Origin: Volvariella volvacea V23
Taxonomy: Eukaryota > Basidiomycota > Agaricomycetes > Agaricales > Pluteaceae
Direction: 5' to 3'
Assembly (NCBI GenBank): GCA_000349905.1
Contig: KB722736.1
Span: 2,059,428 to 2,123,427 of the forward strand
DNA: 64,000 bases
Position numbers and translations under genes: made by a program. Numbering within the stretch: the stretch's first letter is position 1; the number at the start of each line of letters is the position of its first letter. Below are positions 48,229 through 60,773 of the stretch, in pieces. The notes below the pieces were generated by a model, which did not search any database, had not been told where the DNA came from, and worked only from the letters and a program-made list of their open reading frames with translations.

Positions 48229-48539
48229 AAGCTTAGTTGTTTTCGTTTTCGCTTTCCTCATTAGCTGCAAGGGGTTCCTTAATTACATCTTCCCCTATTA
48301 TCTCCTGTTTAGTGATTCTATATAACTGTATGAAGCAGTCTTGTATTCGGACCCTTAAGTTTATCGTTCCGTGGTGCATTTCTTTGAGCCTCAAAAGCAG
48401 TGTGAGCCAATTTTGTCAGCACTAGGGGGTGACAAAGCACGCCACATCACTTATGTCATGACCCCTTCGGACGTCGATCCAAAATTTCGGCTTAACGTCC
48501 AGTGCTAACTTTCCAACCTCTTTCCCACTCGTGCCCCCG
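48229..48539. other. intergenic region between forkhead gene and DRE2
   Basis: 311 bp holding the 3' end of the forkhead transcript and the DRE2 promoter. Nothing else seen. Confidence 0.45.
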
Positions 48540-49621
48540 ATGTCGCCAACTGCTGTCTATTCCACCCCCACCGCCGAGGCAGCTATCCCAGTCATGCCTC
48601 CATCAGCCAAGGGCCCAGCTCTCGCGATCGGCTCACCCCGCACTGCCCAGGATGGAAAGTACCAGTCACTCGTTTCACAGCTCGAGACGAGCAGGCAGGT
48701 AGATAAACAAATGTTGGACAGAATAGTAGATAAAGGTCCCTTTCTCCTTATCAAGTGCATTTGCCAGATGACTGATCTCTCTATGATCCAGCAACTACAC
48801 TGAACCCATCTTATTATTCATCTGTCCATATCACACTCGCACAAGCGGATTACGAATCTTTGACACCTCAGTTATCAGATCTACTTTCACAATTGTTGAC
48901 GAGCCTGGTACCACTGGGCACTGTCCACCTCCTTCATCTCACCGATGCACTTAAAACACTTCCTTCTGAACTCACACTCTCGGGGTTCACAATCCTCTCG
49001 ACGGCGTCGGAGGAAGGCATCATCATCGCACAAAAACCATCGTACACACCAAGTGCCAGCGTGTCCCTCAAGCTCAGGACCAATACCACAGAGTCACCTG
49101 CCGTTGCCGTCCCTTTGCCTCTGCGGAAGAAGACGGATCAGGCGGCAAAGAAGGCGCTATGGACCTTGACTTCTCCCTCAACACCCAAGATTGATGACGA
49201 GGCACTGCTGAGACCGGAGGATAAGGTACGGCCTGTACCTACCTGCGAGCCGGTGAACCCATCAGCCTCGCGGAGGAAGAAGGCTTGCAAGAATTGTTCT
49301 TGTGGCCTAAGGGAATTAGAGGAGGAGGAAGCCAAGACCGGTAAAGTAGTTGTATTAGATGGCTCGGTTGATGGCTTTGGAACCGCAGAGGTTACCCAGA
49401 GCGAGAAGGAAAGGCTGTTGGCTGCGGCCAAGGCAGCTCCCAAGGCTACCAGCAGTTGTGGGAGCTGCTACTTGGGTGATGCCTTCAGATGCGCTAGCTG
49501 CCCATACCTCGGTAGGTTGGTTTCCTTTATTGACGCGACGCTCTCACAGCTGTGGATAGGTCTTCCTGCCTTCAAGCCAGGTGAAAAGGTCGAGATTGAC
49601 CTCGAAATGGATGACATCTAA
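48540..49621 (+). CDS. DRE2: anamorsin homolog, cytosolic Fe-S assembly electron carrier
   Basis: Takes electrons from the diflavin reductase Tah18 to support cytosolic and nuclear Fe-S protein assembly. Exons 48540-48735, 48792-49511 and 49560-49621 give 325 residues. The N-terminal SAM-methyltransferase-like domain runs to about residue 165 (SSVHITLAQADYE, PLGTVHLLHLTDAL). Cluster motif A appears as a Cys plus CKNCSCG (CxnCx2CxC), and motif B as CGSCYLGDAFRCASCPYLG (Cx2C...Cx2C), then LPAFKPGEKVEI. All eight ligand Cys are present, so a functional protein is expected. Confidence 0.96.
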
Positions 49622-50432
49622 TGCGAGTCAACCTTGTCACTGCGTAGCTCTAGATAACACAATTCTTGCCCTCCTTATCTCTGCCCTTCCTTGCTTAATG
49701 CTCTTGTCTGTATCCTAATCATCCAGCTCGCACTTCGTCAGGGGTACCTGAGCATCTTATCTGATAGGCACAATACATTGATTGGATAGTACCTTTGCGG
49801 GTCATCCACCTTCCTCATCGAACCAGGTTCAAGCCGTCACACCTCACGCCAGACGCCTACCGCACAATACAAATGGTCACAATAGTATGTACATTGGCGT
49901 GGAGCTTCCGATGCATCCCCCGTTTCACGATCCTACGGGTGAGGCACAGGCAAATAAGGGCACATCGTGCCTCGGTGGATTTTGACTTGCAATCCGAGTC
50001 GGGCTGCGCGCTGTTGCAGACAATTGAAGATGCCAAAAATGCTTCGGTAGCTGTACATCAGGGCACGTCCTTTTGTGAAGGTGTTAAAGGAATGATAACT
50101 GCCGCATGTGAGGTTGGGTGGTAAAGCCATTGGGTTGTCAACACTTTAGGGGAAGTAAGCCTGCCTACACCAACCCCATCGAGGGAATAAATTTAATAGT
50201 ATCAAGCAGACGGTAAACGTGCAGCACTAGCAGAATCAGTGGCGTAGTACATCAGGTCACGTGGGAGAGATTTCTTGGTCCAGTTTTCCTTTTAAATTTC
50301 CTTGTACCGCGCTCTCATCCAGCCAGAAGAACAGGAAAACCAGCTACACTACCCTTATAATTGGAAAGAGGCTCCTCAAACCGACGACGTATCCCAGAAC
50401 GCTGGGCGTGATATTTTCCCTGGCGGTTCACG
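49622..50432. other. intergenic region between DRE2 and BCD1
   Basis: 811 bp between co-directional genes; short open frames only, none supported. Confidence 0.45.
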
Positions 50433-52246
50433 ATGATTCCCGAATCCGCAAATCCAGAACTTGTCTCTCCTTCCACGCCATCCTCTAATACCACCTCAAT
50501 TGATCCAGAAGCTCCGTCAAGCAATACTACCATCGTTCATGCCCCTCAGTCCTCCCAGAAACAAAAACCCCTCTGTGTACAATGCAAATCCCAAGCAGCC
50601 ATCTACACCTGTCCACGATGCAAAGTCCGAACGTGCTCAGTCGGCTGTTCTCAGTCCCACAAAGGACAGACTTCATGTTCCGGTCAACGCAATAAGGCCG
50701 AGTATGTTCCCATGAATCAATACGGCTGGGGAGCCATGATGGATGATTATGTATTCTTGGAGGAGATTGGGAGGAAAATCGGGGATTGGGGAAAGGAAAT
50801 CGTCCAGGGTGGGTACATGAAAAACCTCGCTACGAATGGAGCTCGAGTTGGCATTGGAGCGAACGGAAGGAACACCGTGAGTATGAAGCACGGCAATGCG
50901 AGGATGAGAGGGAGAGGGAAGCACTCTGGACCCCAATCTCGCAATTCCAAGAGGGACTTGCTGAAAATGCAACTTGAGGAAATGAACATTGACGTGGAAC
51001 TGCTATCCGTTGGAATGGAGCGACGACTGAACAACCATTCTGTGTGGGATTTAAAGTGTGTATATCGCTACATTAGGATACAGTTATTCGCTTTCGACTC
51101 AACGGAATATATATCCTTTCCTAAAGATCTCAAAAGCCATACTTGACCGTTGAGTTTGTATTCCATCCATCACCCAACCCGCTATCAAAAGCCTCGCAGG
51201 CATCGGAACATCCTTTTACAGTTATAACGCACAGAAACGATATATCCAAACCATTGCTTACGCTCCTTCGATCGAGCATGAAATCGAAAAAGGATACAAC
51301 CATTCCTCTATGGGTTAAATCACTTATTATTCCCGATCCATCAAATGAAGAGGGCGGATCCTCTTCGTGGACGCCTCCACAATGTGTTTTGCGAGCAAGA
51401 ATCGACCCGCTCTCGATTCTACAGCAAAACCAACAGCAATCTCATCATACGCGCTTAGCCTCGTACCTGTCTTCGTCTCTCATGTACACCGCATCCCAGT
51501 ACGGTTCACGGACATCCACTAACGCACCCAGCACGAGCAATCAAATAACAGCCACACATGCACCCGATAATGTCGGGACCAGTAGCAGTAAAGGTGTCAA
51601 GCGTAAGGCAGCACCGAGGGCATATCATCGTCTAGATCCCATACAGCCCCTCAGCACGAGTCTACAGCACACCCATTTCGTAGAGTATCCTACGATCGAA
51701 ATATGGGAGGAGTTTAAAGGATTGATCGTCGATCCACAGGCGGAGACTGATTGGTCTTCGGCCAACTTCATTTCGCCAGAGGATGGGGTTGGGGATCAGA
51801 GTAGGGGTGATACCACAAGGCCGACAAAGAGGAGAAAGGTAACGAGTAAGAAAGCAGAGAAGAAGACTATTGTTGGATTGTTGGGTGGTTATGGAAGTGG
51901 GGAGGATGACCGCGACGAGAATGGTGACGGAAAACGAGATGGGTTAGCTCTACTTGGCAATTATGGAGGCAGTGAGAGTGAAGCAGAAAGTAGTGGCGAT
52001 GATGACGGAGAGGATCGGAAGGGGCTTGTTGGCGAGAAGCAAGAAAATGGTGGTCAAATGGATCAGGATATTGAAAATTCGGATGAGGAGCCCGAGTTGG
52101 ACCCAGCTGCGGTGCTGGAGTTAGTGAAGAAGGTCCGAGGTGAGGAGGGATGGTTAACGATGCTCCAGAATCAGGAAGAAGTTGGTAGTGATGGAGATGC
52201 TGTGGATTGGGGGGAAGACGATGATGAAGAGGATGCAGCGAGTTGA
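50433..52246 (+). CDS. BCD1: box C/D snoRNP assembly factor with HIT zinc finger
   Basis: Nuclear factor needed for box C/D snoRNA stability and snoRNP assembly (BCD1/ZNHIT6). Two exons (50433-51055, 51127-52246) give 580 residues. The zf-HIT module sits at residues 48-82: CVQC, CPRC, CSVGC, then His and Cys, all ligands present. The conserved stretch YVPMNQYGWGAMMDDYVFLEE follows directly, as in other BCD1 proteins. Later motifs are the joined WDLKSQKPYLTVEFVFHP and FVEYPTIEIWEEF. A basic KRRKV patch may be a nuclear signal. The long acidic C-terminal tail is disordered. Confidence 0.93.
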
Positions 52247-52555
52247 TTGGATTCGCTGTTAACTTGCATCGTGGTGGAGGTTTGCTGTTGAGATTTGTGT
52301 AACATAGCGCATCTTTCATTCCATTGCATGGTTGACAAGAACATTCAACAGCATAAGCAGAGTGACATCTGTCGAGCAAATGAGAGGACCTGGGCGAAGG
52401 GTAAGAAAACGCTGATGGCTTGTCTTATGATGTATGGGATATCATGGAATGTATTGCACCCACTCAAAAGACAACAGAAAGGCCCACACGATGCACCAAC
52501 CTCATCAGCGGCATTACTCTTCCACTGCATTACGAGAATGGGCCACACCTCATCA
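52247..52555. other. convergent intergenic region (BCD1 / MED18)
   Basis: 309 bp of shared 3' flank; no gene seen. Confidence 0.45.
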
Positions 52556-53453
52556 TTATATATCCTTCCGCCGCAAGTCCAGCAGTCCCTTCATGAGGGT
52601 CTGAATTTCAAGGACAGCGTCAATTGAAGGCTTTAAGGGTGTTTGTTGGGTAGCTTGAATTGGAGAGGCTGTCTTCACCTCAACTTCCCAAAGGGTGTCC
52701 GCGTGGGCTGGTATAGGCTGCTGGGTCTTCTGATCAACCTTTTGAGCATAACACGGACCCGCCGGTTCGTGACGTTTATACACCGAAGTTAGGGATGAGC
52801 CATATAGTCACTCCCCGAACCATTCCAGGCTCACCTGTTCTTGCTGGAACATTTGGATTGCTATCGGTCCGCGTCTGAACACATACCCGCGTTTATAAAT
52901 CTGAGATCTGCGGCTGTTGAGCCAGGTAGAGATGATGAGATGAAGATTGAAGGAGAGGTAGATAACTTACACGTATCCAAGGGCGGAAGCATAGCTGAGA
53001 GCATCGCCTACCACCTGACAAGTTGCCCATGGTCGGACTGTAGCCTCTGGATGTGCTCTAGCGGACTCGGGTTTCAAATACGAATATAGTACCCTACACC
53101 CACAGGTTCCGAGAAACCCATACAACCAGAATTGCAACATGTCACTTTTACTTCGTACAAGATCCCCCACCCGACCACTCTACTTACCAAGGAGACCCAG
53201 GCTCTTCCAACTCCCTTTTGGCTCTCAATAATACAGGCTCTTGCCCATTCTCCCTTTGCCATTGGGCATCCAAAGGTTCAAAAACCACTTCACGGGTATG
53301 CATAGGTAACGACGACTCGCTATGCAGGGAAATACGATTGAGAATAGGTTTGAGATCTGCGGAATAGAATTCGCCGAAAAGAGCTACTTCATAGTGGTGG
53401 GCCGTGGTCGAAGGACGTGAGCTACTAGGTGCGGAGTTGTTGCCGCTGGACAT
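52556..53453 (-). CDS. MED18: Mediator head subunit 18
   Basis: Component of the Mediator head module that contacts RNA polymerase II. Exons 53453-53188, 53093-52971, 52913-52835 and 52738-52556 give 216 residues. The beta-barrel start reads HHYEVALFGEF. The joins rebuild LYSYLKPESARAHPEATVRP, QVVGDALSYASALGYV and QIYKRGYVFRRG. The C-terminal helix is VLEIQTLMKGLLDLRRKDI. These match fungal MED18. The first 20 residues are a Ser-rich leader. Intron and exon phases are all consistent. Confidence 0.92.
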
Positions 53454-55255
53454 GGCTGAGAAGCCAACTCGGTCTTTGCGGTCGCGTAATTATGGAGCAA
53501 AGGAATGAAGCGACGAATGTCCGTTTGCTGGCAATTATTCGCGTATTCGCCGATTGTTGACATCACACCATAACAAACAGGTCCTGTTCAGGCATTTTGG
53601 GCGAAATTTCAAATTGGACGCCCAGAACTTGAATCACAAGTTCGCCGCAGCGTATGAGGGTTTTCTCCTACGAAGTTTCATGCACTACTGACATGGCAAT
53701 CAAGCGGTCGTCATTGACCATGTTAGGCTAACTTTGCCCGTTTCACTAAGCGGTGCACGGAACGAGTGCATTCCAGCAACAGGTCTTAAACTATTATTGC
53801 GAGCTTCATGGGCCCGAGGAGATCTAGCTAGCTGGGTCTCCTGATATCATGCATCGCCTCCACCGCCTTGGACGCACCGCAATGTCCTCTCCGATATGGG
53901 GGAGACTAATCTTATCATTACTTCGCGCCCTCTCAAGTGGTTCGAGGGCGCATAGCTCGAACAACAACTCGACTCGTCCGGAAAATGATTGTACTCGGAG
54001 TAGGATGTCCATCGGAGGCTAACCAAACAGTGTAGTGCTGACCTGATGGCAACCATAAAGTAGCTGCAGCGGGCCTCACGCATTACCGGCTCGTCGGCCG
54101 TTTGGGCCCTTTGCAAGCATTTCCGCTACGTCCCTGGCTGTAGAAGAGAGGTAGACGGGGCAAGTAAAATATTTCGGCACGTACTGGGTACTTGAAAGGA
54201 GCAGCCGTAAATTGCCTGTGCAAGTCGGCAGTGAAAACTTCCTTCCTAACTCAGCTTCCTCTTGCTCATGTTTCAGCCCTGGCTGAAACCCACAATGGAG
54301 GCATAGGAATCGCAGAGTGGAATGCGGATACCAGTGCTAACTTGGACGATCCACCGCAGTAAATGGAGGTAAGCTTTGAGCCCCTAAGCGCCGTCGTTCG
54401 AAATGCCTGGATGGCCAGTCCCAGAATGGTACAGTATATGGGAGGGTCGTTGACCCTCATTCTGAGGGCCATGCCTACGTTGCGTGGCCTGATGCAAGGT
54501 GTCAAGCAGAAATACAAGGGCATGGTATCTATGCATGCCACTCGGTTATACACAAGGAGATTAAAAGCAAAATGAACTCGTCATTGATCGTACGTCGAAT
54601 GATGATTGCTTTCCCCTGGTCCGTTCCTCTGGTTCACCCCTGCTGGAAAAACGCAGGCGAGAAGTCATCTTGGGTGTGCTGCAGGACGGCTGCAGGCAGG
54701 AGCCGCGTGTAATGGCGTGCACGGACAGTCTGAAGCGTCAGGCTAGCAATATGGTCTTGGGCGTATGAGAAAGACTGAGATTATCGGCCTGGCAGATATT
54801 GGTAATTATTATGTACACTCTGACTCGTGTGTGGCTCGCTAATGTAACAACAGAGATATATTCTGCGGAAGATGGGCATGTACAGAAGCAGTATAACCGT
54901 GACGACAGATTGAATAGAATGTGTGATGCCATGCAGCTCCGTGAGGACTGTATTTGGACGACAGGGGCGAGCCCGCGGAGGACCACAGTTCGGTTCGCAA
55001 CGGGTCTCAGAGCGAGAGAATGTTTAGGAGACAGACAGGCTGTTCCTGTGGTTGGAGTAATTGGAGGAGTGTGGGTGAATGAGCAAACACGTGGGAGAGT
55101 TGTTTCATTAGCATCGCCCAAAAGCAACAAGGCGCCAGAACAACAAACGACTCAAAGTCAAGTGTAGAAAGAAAGCGAACCGATCTTGCGGTGTATAGTC
55201 GAATAGATGTCCATTCCCTAATCACTTATCATCCTTATAATAACGCCCTTTCATC
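53454..55255. other. gene-poor divergent region
   Basis: 1.8 kb between two divergent genes. Codon-like structure is absent from all open frames I inspected. No tRNA, transposon end or clear repeat found by eye. Confidence 0.4.
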
Positions 55256-58200
55256 ATGTCCTCTCCTCCTCCACTCCCCGACGCAGGTACTACCGCCTCC
55301 GCCTCCCATGTCCCCACCATGAATCGTTCTCTATCTTACCTTTCCTCCTTCCTCTCCATCCATCCAGACTCCAAGAACAAGTCTCGTGCAGATCCTCCCA
55401 AGTCGCCACAGAGGCACCAGAGGCAGCATACCAATCCCTTTCTATCCCTGCCTCGCAACTATGCTCGTCCCCCAACGCCACCAGAAAAGGATCCTCCGCG
55501 GGCACACAGCCGTACTCAATCGGCTGGCTCGAGCTCTCCATCCAACTATTCCTCCGACTCCGACGCAAGTGACGTTTCAGCAAAGGGCAGTGCACACCCA
55601 GTCTCCGAAACCCAGCCTCTCAACTTGACGCGACGGTTAAGTAACACCACGCGCACTCTGCTGGTGCCCAAGCGTCCATTCAGAACCTCGAACGCCCAAT
55701 CCTCCACCCCCCTCCCAACTACACGTTCGATGACTTCTGGTAGCGAGTCCGAGGCACCACCTCGACGTCAGTCCACCAAGGCTTTATCCGATCTAGGGCA
55801 TGGTGGAAGCAGTGCCCAAAACACACTCCGCTCCCGACGAGGCCTTGGCACATCGCTCGGCGGGATTTCGCTCGCTGCATCCGCACAACAAATGTCGGAC
55901 CCCCACAAACACATAACATCATCTCCTTCCCCGCCTTCCACTGCTCCCATTATTTTAAGCGACAATCGCGGTAGGCAGCGCGATCGTCACTCACGTGATA
56001 ATAAATTACGCCTAAAGTCTGCATCCGAAGTCTTTCCTGAACCCACACCTCCCCCAAAACCACCTAGGACTCCAGGGGAGGCCCCCACCCCACCCATAAC
56101 GTCCAATCCATCTACCCGTCCTCGTCCTGTCCTCACCGTACTGCGACCAAGTCCGCATACACAGTCGCCCTCGCCTGCTCGCCCAACTCCCACCGATGCC
56201 GATACCCCCGAATATACGCCTAGCCACACTCGTTTTCCAGCAACGACGCATTCTGCATCTGCAACACGGCCCTCAAGTAATGACGAGTCGATCACGCAAG
56301 GCAATGGCTCCGACGAAGGTCAAGTAATTGAGATACCAGCATCGCCTACCTTCACAAACGGCCCTGCTTCAGCTTCCGCTGTTGGAATGAGCTCACCACC
56401 CTCTCGGGTCTCAGTTCAACCATCTACGCCGTTTTCCCCAAAGGAGATAACGTCTTCCTTACTCAATCAACATGGTATGCATGCGTATTTTTACCCGAAT
56501 TCTCGCCTGTATCAAAGTATTGACATTGACATGTATCCTTGTTCCTTTGTGCTTCTTTTTGCTTAGACGACGTAGATGCCAAAGGTGGAACACTAGATAC
56601 ACCAGCTTCATCGACTTCAGAACGACCACCTACGCCCCCTCCCCGTGCTCTTTTCAACATCGACTACAACGCGCCTCCGCCACCGCGTCCACCCAGATTT
56701 CAAACCCCAGTATCAACACGTCCACGAGGAGACCTGGAGGCCGTGAAGCAGGCACTCCAGTTGCCACAATCCATTGCCGCTGCGCTGGCTTCTAACGAGC
56801 CCACATACTCCACAATGGAAGAACTTCCAAGTATCCAAGAGCCTATACCCAAGATACCCCAATCTGATGCAGGGCCGGATGCTGTTTTCATTGAGTAAGT
56901 TTGCGTTTTTTCACGCTCACGTTCTAGTACATTTTTACCTGGGTTTCTGAGGATGGCTGACCATATGCACCTTCCCGTTCATGGCTTTCATTAGATCCAC
57001 TGCACCCACCCCGCACGGCACGTTGCGTCCAGCGAGATCTCATCGTCGAGAGGGCGCCTTTCCACCTTCACCCCCTTCGTCCTATTCGTCCTCGTCACCT
57101 CAATCAACTCCTTCTGATGGTGCACCATCACCTACTTCGACTCATGAATCTGGGGCCCATTCAGAGCTATTTCCTCGTACCCAAGATTCCCATGCCACCT
57201 CCATATCTAGTGTGCACCTGAGCCCGGAGCAGCAGTGGCCAAGCACCATTAGGGCAGCTATGAACGGGCACGACGGCAAATCTCTAGGGAGGGCTATCAT
57301 AGATGATAATGATTATGACGATGCCCGAAGGGAGAGTCCAGTTAATCACAGTGATAACAGTGACAGTATACCAACAGTTACCGTTATTGAGCCCCCGCCA
57401 AGAAATGCAAGTTTGGTGGTAAATGTAGACAAGAAGGAGCGTTATATAGATGATGGTGAAAAATGGGTCAAGATTGGTTTCAGAGATAACGGAAGAAGGA
57501 CGCCCTCACCTGAACAACATCACCAGCCACAGCAATTACCACTCGCTCAGGCACACCCCCATTCACACTCACATTCACGGACCCCTTCACACACTTTACC
57601 CCCTATACAAGCACCAGCAGGGCAACACCATCCACCGCTAACCTCGTCCCGGTCCCGATCACCCGAGGCAGAAACAGGCAGAAGCCGCAAGGACAGCACG
57701 CCTAGTCCAACAGCGAAAGGCCTCAGAAGTAGCCTAACCAATGGACTGAAGAGGTTCTCTTCCCTACCTCGTGCACCTTCCACATCCAGCAGGAGTGCGA
57801 ATGGGTCCTCGTCTAATGGTGCTGGCACAAACCACCCTTCCAGAACGCCCTCTCCAACAGATGGTCCTCCTGTACCTACAAACGCTCATGGTCCTAACCA
57901 CCCGCATGGTCACTCGCGGTTGCTCAGCACGGATGGTGGTTACGCCGGTATCGGTGCTGGAGGGGGTATCATTCCACCACCCATCCATATCCAGCCGTCT
58001 GGATCGGATTTACCACCCCTACCCATACCCAAGCGTGGTGCTAAGAGGCAAAAGACGAAGACAACTAATCCCGAGGCAATGTCATGCCAGGAAGTGCATG
58101 CAAAGAAGATGACTGTGGCAGAGAAATGCAGGGTTTATATACAGAAGATTAACGAGTTGCACGACTGCGATACTGGTCTGGGTGATTGGCTAATCGAGGT

Positions 58201-59727
58201 CCGCTTCGGTGAGTATTGGACCATCTTTGCACCTCTGTTGTCCCTTCTGCACGGAATTCGAGTATCCATGTACTCATGAAACCCCCTATCCCTCTTTTCA
58301 CAGCTCATCACCCCAACCACTCGGTATCAAGATCAGACCGTATTTTCACGCCACAACCCCGTCAGACCTCTAGGTCGTCTGTGATGTCTGATGCTTCCTT
58401 CCCCCTCCGACCTGATGCATCAACAGCCACCGACCTTACCCAAAAGGTTGTTGACGACACTCCACCCATTGTCCCACCACCTACGTTACCCTATCCCTCT
58501 TTAGCGGCACAACGCGGCTTTCCTCAGAGGTCCAATAGTGTTCTTGGTCATACAGCTTCTACCGCGACACTCCTCGGTGCACCATCCGGTTCGAATAGTC
58601 TATCTTCGTCCCCTAACAACCGCTCTGGTCTTGCGAGGAGCATATCCATCACGCCTTCACCTGCAGCTAAAGCAGCAGGGTTCTTCTCCTCGCTGGGAAG
58701 AAAGGCTACTATCTCACGAAGGGGCACCATTGGTAGCAGTGCATTATCGACTTCGCCACCTTCAGATGGGCTATTATCAGTCATGAATAAGAATCCTGGG
58801 CCTGTATTGAATATTACAAATTCTTATATGCGGGACGAGAACGCCGGAAATGGCGAAGAGGGAAGAATGAACTTCGCTGCGCAAGTTACAGGCATGAGCC
58901 ACCCTTCGACATCACCTAGCCCACCTGCCACCACCACAACCGCCCCCATTATGAGTAGCACAGGTACCCCATATACCAGACCTCACCACTTACTCTCAAA
59001 TCCCACTTCACCAAGCGGACCGAGGCCTCCTCCGACTAGAATAACAAGATCGCACACGATGCTCGCGTCATCCCCCAATTCAGCTAGCTTTTCATTCCTC
59101 ACTGCTGCTACACCAAGATATGGCGGTTCTGAATCTGGGCACGGAAAAATCGGACACGGACACCACCCACATTACCAGACGCATCACAATCACCAACCAT
59201 TTAGCAAGATCGATCACGAGCCATACCACCGCCTCCAGTCAATTCCATCTCAGTCTCACTCTCCTGATGGTTCATCAAACAGCAGTAGCCAAACTATCAC
59301 ACCCAGCAATTACCTCCTTGTTGGAAACGGAAAGGAAAACAGCAAGATCAACAGGCATGCATCTATGTATAATACTCCATCCCCGTCAGCATCATACCAC
59401 GGCCATGGCTCCGTATCGGACCTTTGTCATCCTCACTACACGGCACATCACCTCTCACAACCACTTCATCGCTCTCCTACTTACTCAGCCCCACAATCAT
59501 ACCAACCACACTATGCACACCCGCACCAATCTCAGAAAACCCAGCAACAAGTGATATCTGAAATGGAGTTTAACCGGCAATTGGATAAGCTGGCAAACCT
59601 CGTGCCGCATGCCGATAGACACGTATTGGCTGGGTATTTAAGGAGAGCAGGTCAGGACGTTCTAGCAATTGGGCAGTACTTGGAGGATGAAAGAAATCAC
59701 GCATTGAAGTCGCCTGATTGGCTATGA
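55256..59727 (+). CDS. large disordered protein with CUE-like C-terminal helix bundle
   Basis: Not recognised as a named protein. Exons 55256-56474, 56567-56894, 56995-58208 and 58304-59727 give 1,394 residues. Most of the chain is Ser/Pro/His-rich and disordered. Two ordered islands stand out. At about residues 875-920 lies a helical segment with CQEVHAKKMTVAEKCRVY and LGDWLIEVRF. At the very C terminus, EFNRQLDKLANLVPHADRHV followed by LAGYLRRAGQDVLAIGQYLE fits the CUE/UBA ubiquitin-binding pattern (LxxLxPxxxxxxLxxxLxxxGxDVxxAIxxLE). A role in ubiquitin-linked signalling or trafficking is inference. The histidine-rich tracts (59,150-59,520) are unusual. All joins keep phase. Confidence 0.82.
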
Positions 59728-60773
59728 ACGAAGCCCTGATACTCTTGCATCGAAGCTTGGCCAATCTAGAGGGTTGGGAGCGCATATACGCTGGTCCCAT
59801 TGCAGCGGTACTGTCGCACCTTCCCTCTTACGATATCCAATTGAGCTTCTGCTTCACGTTTGCTCCCCATCACGTTGTCATCCTTATCCCAATCCTTTAA
59901 ACCACGCGTATATTTACTAACCTTATCATGTATCACATGAATGCCGTAGCATTCACCCTTACACCCTCCCAAACGCATCACTCCTTGCCCGCTCAGCGAG
60001 CGAGCACCTCCATTCCCCTCTCCGCCTTTCGACCGCCTCCCAGGGTTCCTTGTTTTCGTCTCAGATCAGTTCCTACCGTACTGTTGGAGCGGCCCAGACA
60101 AAGTTATGGGGAGTCGAGGCGCGATGGCTCCCTTGCGTTCCTATCTCCTCCACCCCCCGCCCTACCTACTACTACCCTATCCCTCTTGAGCCAGGGCTCA
60201 TGTGCACATACCCCCGTCATCACTCCATCTGTCATTGCTCCAAATCTATGGTTTATGGTCAAAACCGCATTTTGATTGCTTTCTCGTTTTGGGTATAGTG
60301 TTTGCATTGTACATTTGACATGGGTACCACTCTTTTCGTTTGCATCCGCAGATAAGCAGTTGAATCTACTTCCATCATTGCGCATTTAACTCTCTACGCC
60401 TCGATTTAACTAGTACCATATTGCATGATATGAATATGCCCAGGTCTCTCTTGAATTTGAGATGCCAATTTCCATCGTTTTTCTACAGTACATATCACAA
60501 TGAGACACTTTCTAGTGGCAAGACAAATTAAATCGCTTTCATTTCGTGAACTGGCTTTTGACTTTAATCTTTTGTACTTTATTCCCCAATAATTTATCCC
60601 TGTTAGCTTACCCTTGGGCTACACTAGGAATGTGATGTCGTCGCTATGTGCGTATGATTTCATCGTCATGCTATTGATACTATATACTGCTTGGGACCTA
60701 TCGTGCTCCAGATGGCCGGAACTTCGCAGTCCTTTGAATTGGTTGCGGGGCAAAAGCTGCTGAAGAAAATTGT
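59728..60773. other. convergent intergenic region (CUE-like gene / HEI10)
   Basis: 1.05 kb, T-rich, with no supported gene. The first part is probably a long 3' UTR. Confidence 0.45.
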
